This document shows, in pieces, positions 61,400-64,000 of a stretch of DNA of 64,000 nucleotides. This DNA is from Phoebastria nigripes (Eukaryota > Chordata > Aves > Procellariiformes > Diomedeidae). Made by a program: the position numbers and the translations under genes. Each line of letters begins with the position of its first letter. Position 1 is the stretch's first letter. A model generated the notes under the pieces. It searched no databases, was not told where the DNA came from, and saw only the letters and a program-made list of their open reading frames with translations. The stretch spans positions 1,093,385-1,157,384 of the forward strand of contig JAYKAV010003266.1 of assembly GCA_035582835.1 (NCBI GenBank), written 5' to 3'.

Positions 61400-62720
61400 T
61401 TTAGGAATAATTTGTGTAATTTTTGTAACTCAGTAGAGTGACTGTTGTTAGCCTATCCTCAAAAGAAATTGAGAAAAATAATTGCAAGGTAGAGCAAAAT
61501 AACATAAGCATGCTTTAATTCTGCGAAATCTAGGGAATTAAATCTCCTCTTTCTAAATGGCACTCAGTGCCATTACATTAAACATGCAGGCTGAAAGTGT
61601 ATCTGTCCTGCATGCCATTAAAGAAAAGGTTTTCTGAAAGTGAAGGAATAGTAAAGAAGTATGTCTACAAGAAATGACTTTAGATTCAGGTCTGTTGCAG
61701 AGCCCCAGTGTCTCACTGACACCCTTCAGCANGCGACATTTCTAGAACGAGGAGTCAGCCAGCAGAGATGTCAATAGCCAATTTGTGGCTTGTTAGAGTT
61801 TACGCTGCTTTATTGCCATTTAAGTAGACCAGACATTGATGCTAAGAAAGTGGGAGGGAAATGATTTGAGCCGATAGCGTGTCTTGTCAGGAAATTAATT
61901 TGACTCTGGTCTTTGTGCCCCAAACTGCGGAGATAATCGGTTACAGGAGGACTGGCACTGCTGAAAATGTAATCGGTAACTCGGAGGAGTCAGCAGCTCC
62001 TCCAGCACAGACCCCATTTAGTGTTAATTTAAAGCTCACACTGGACATCTAACAAGTGCCTTTTATCACAGAAAATTTTAAAAGGAACAACATTTTCTGA
62101 CATAAATGTCTCTGCTAACGACAAAGACCAGAAGTAGCTTGTGGCCAAAGAATAAATGTTTTTCGAAAGCTTAGCAACAGCTCATGCACTGGATGTCATC
62201 ATCTGCCTCGGAAGGCTAGCACTGTATTGTCAGGATTATGTGAAATTATCCCAAGTCCTGTTTGCAATGGTTTTTTAGCTGTGCATCTTATCTTTCTGTC
62301 TGAAGGTCAACTGAGAATTATCCATCCCTCCTTTTGTTCATGAATAGAGGCTATGATTAAAAGTCAGGAAGTGCTAACTATAATTATTTATTAAAAATAC
62401 TTGCTGTTGTTATTGTTATTATAGCACTTTTGAAAACTCCTGGAATTTAACTCACTGCAGAGAAAATGGCGCATTTTTCAGCACTGAGCAGTGCCAGCTG
62501 TTAGCAGTATTGAGTGGTCAACGGGCCAAATTCTCTTCTCATCTGCTTTGATATTCCTCTGCAATAGCTGCTAATGCTATTATCTGGATTTCTTACTGGG
62601 AGTAAGTTAGAGCAGAAGGTGGTCCAGTATAGGGAGTTGATCCCTTAACATGAGTCATCCCTGTAAAATGCTATTTTTATAAAACCATTTTGTATGTGCA
62701 CCAAACATCTTACTAGCACA
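61400..62720. promoter_or_regulatory. Long candidate conserved non-coding block, strong
   Basis: About 1.3 kb of AT-rich, high-complexity sequence with no notable open frame and no repeats. It contains GGAAATTAATTTGACTC near 61890, TATAATTATTTATTAAAA near 62380 and many single TAAT/ATTA cores. A 7-bp inverted repeat (GGAGGAG 61983-61989, CTCCTCC 61997-62003) and an AP-1-type TGAGTCA at 62651-62657 lie inside. The length and lack of decay-type repeats make it the largest enhancer-like block here. Conservation is not demonstrated. Confidence 0.42.
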
Positions 62721-62859
62721 GACCACCGTGAACCAGCCTTGTCCTGAGTGCCACCGACGAAGGTTCTCCACCACAGCCCTTTGCAGAGGTAGGACGGGCA
62801 GGGCATGGCACAGCTCTGCTTTCAGACCATGCGTAGACTCAAGCTAACATAATTCAGCT
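62721..62859. other. Short mixed spacer
   Basis: Slightly GC-richer sequence between two AT-rich blocks, with nothing recognised. Confidence 0.4.
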
Positions 62860-63420
62860 CACATTTTCAAGCTTTTTCTTATATTTATGAGGGCAAGAAA
62901 CAAGATTTAAATGAAAGCTGGGAACCTAACCTCATTCTGTGCTCTCAGTTACACAGTTTCTGATTTTGCAGAATCTTGGGGGGAATATGGTGCTTGGTGC
63001 CTCTACACATCTCTACCATGGGTACCTTAATGGGAGGCACTGATCATCTCCGCACCGTGCTGAGCCATTGGCAGGTGAAAAGCACTATATTCCTGTTGTT
63101 ATTGCTGCTGCTTTGGTTGACAATGGTAACACAAGTGATTATCAGCTGCACTGTTCTTTCTTGTTTTGTACCATTTATCTGCTCTCCAAGTTGCACACAA
63201 GCGGCTTTCCAGATTTATTGTGACATTATACGTGTGTATATTTGAGAAGAGATACGTTATAAGAGTATGACCCCAGGCCTGGCCCAGTCCCTTGAGCGGT
63301 CTTTATCAGGGGCTCAGATAAGTGATATATATATGGGTTTTCATTGTTTTGACATCTTTCCAGCGCTAATTAAAACCTGAAGTACTGTTTCTTTTGTTAT
63401 TTCATTTTGTTGCTTAGAAT
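62860..63420. promoter_or_regulatory. Candidate conserved non-coding block
   Basis: AT-rich, complex sequence with GCGCTAATTAAAACC near 63363 and several E-box (CAGCTG) and ATTA cores. An 89-codon plus-strand frame at 62976-63245 is hydrophobic in the middle but opens inside unremarkable sequence and matches nothing I know. Confidence 0.35.
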
Positions 63421-64000
63421 TGTAAATGTTTGTTTTTCCTAACAGCAGAGTTTGTTTTTTCAGACCTGGTTCTCCTGCAGGGTCCCTCAGGCTGGAGCCA
63501 AGAAAAGCACCTCGACGGCGTGCGAGGCTCTGGTCTCATTCGCTCCGTGAAGCTGCGGGAATTTTAAACGAAAATCTATTCATATGTCTATTTGCACTGG
63601 ATTAATTAGTAAATAATCATAACCATTCTCTTCTCCTCACTGCTGTCCTTATGTGAAGGAAGGGTTGTAGCTGTTTCCAAACGGTTGCCTGAAGAGCCCT
63701 GCAGCAGAAAAGCTCTACATCCAGCAGCAGGTCTGAATGCCACGTGACAACTTTTGTTATCAGCTGGGTCTAAAGTCCGCATTTTAGGAGGGGTTGGGAT
63801 CCTACAGAGTCAGCCCCCTGGCTACAGACCAGCAAAGCACTTAGCGTGTGTTTACCTTTATGCACATTAGCAGACTCTTGACTTGCTGGGCCTTTAGGAT
63901 CTTCATTTTAAACATGTGCTTAAATATTTCTGGGCGGGCGCCAGAACGCTCCAAAGAGTCAGCACCTTGCGGGGCTGAGTGCTCGGGGTTGCTGCGGATT
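63421..64000. other. Non-coding stretch, small TAATTA site
   Basis: Mixed sequence with TAATTA at 63603-63608 in an AT-rich pocket, then GC-richer to the right end. No gene recognised; the window ends without a visible boundary. Confidence 0.4.

Overview
This window looks like non-coding vertebrate nuclear DNA, most likely from a bird or another sauropsid. I see no gene in it that I can support. Most frames are closed within 60-100 codons. The longest open frames lie in GC-rich patches, many of them open only from a GTG or TTG codon, and none of their translations resembles a protein family I know. There is no dense coding, no operon structure, no rRNA or tRNA, no CRISPR array and no phage or plasmid module. 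The bird assignment is inference. It rests on the mix of moderately AT-rich DNA with short sharp CpG-dense islets, and on the near absence of interspersed repeats. I found no SINE, no LTR and no CR1 3' end over 64 kb.

Layout. AT-rich blocks of about 0.2-1.3 kb, packed with homeodomain-type TAATTA cores, alternate with mixed or GC-rich stretches. The clearest blocks are at about 2.48-3.3, 6.1-7.0, 8.0-8.4, 9.2-9.4, 13.2-13.6, 15.1-16.4, 22.3-22.6, 23.3-23.6, 24.1-24.6, 35.3-35.6, 38.7-39.1, 39.4-40.0, 43.5-44.5, 61.4-62.7 and 62.9-63.4 kb. This texture is typical of clustered conserved non-coding elements (candidate enhancers) in gene deserts or long introns around developmental transcription-factor genes. 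Conservation itself cannot be seen from one sequence.

GC-rich features are concentrated in the right half: a CpG-island-like segment at 43.09-43.46 kb (with a GC-rich shoulder back to 42.0 kb), a second at 54.71-55.26 kb, and several CpG islets of about 70-130 bp. These are the best places to look for promoters of unannotated long non-coding transcripts or for CpG-rich enhancers.

Low-complexity and structural features include a 69-nt G/T tract with (GTTT)4, three tracts of exactly 17 T, two G-quadruplex motifs, an 11-bp perfect hairpin, a 35-bp-period partial duplication and one AT-rich stretch that may be a decayed transposon. About 40 isolated single n bases are spread over the window, with no long n run. 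They look like unresolved base calls, not scaffold gaps. I cannot name the locus or the neighbouring gene, and I found no evidence of an undescribed gene system.
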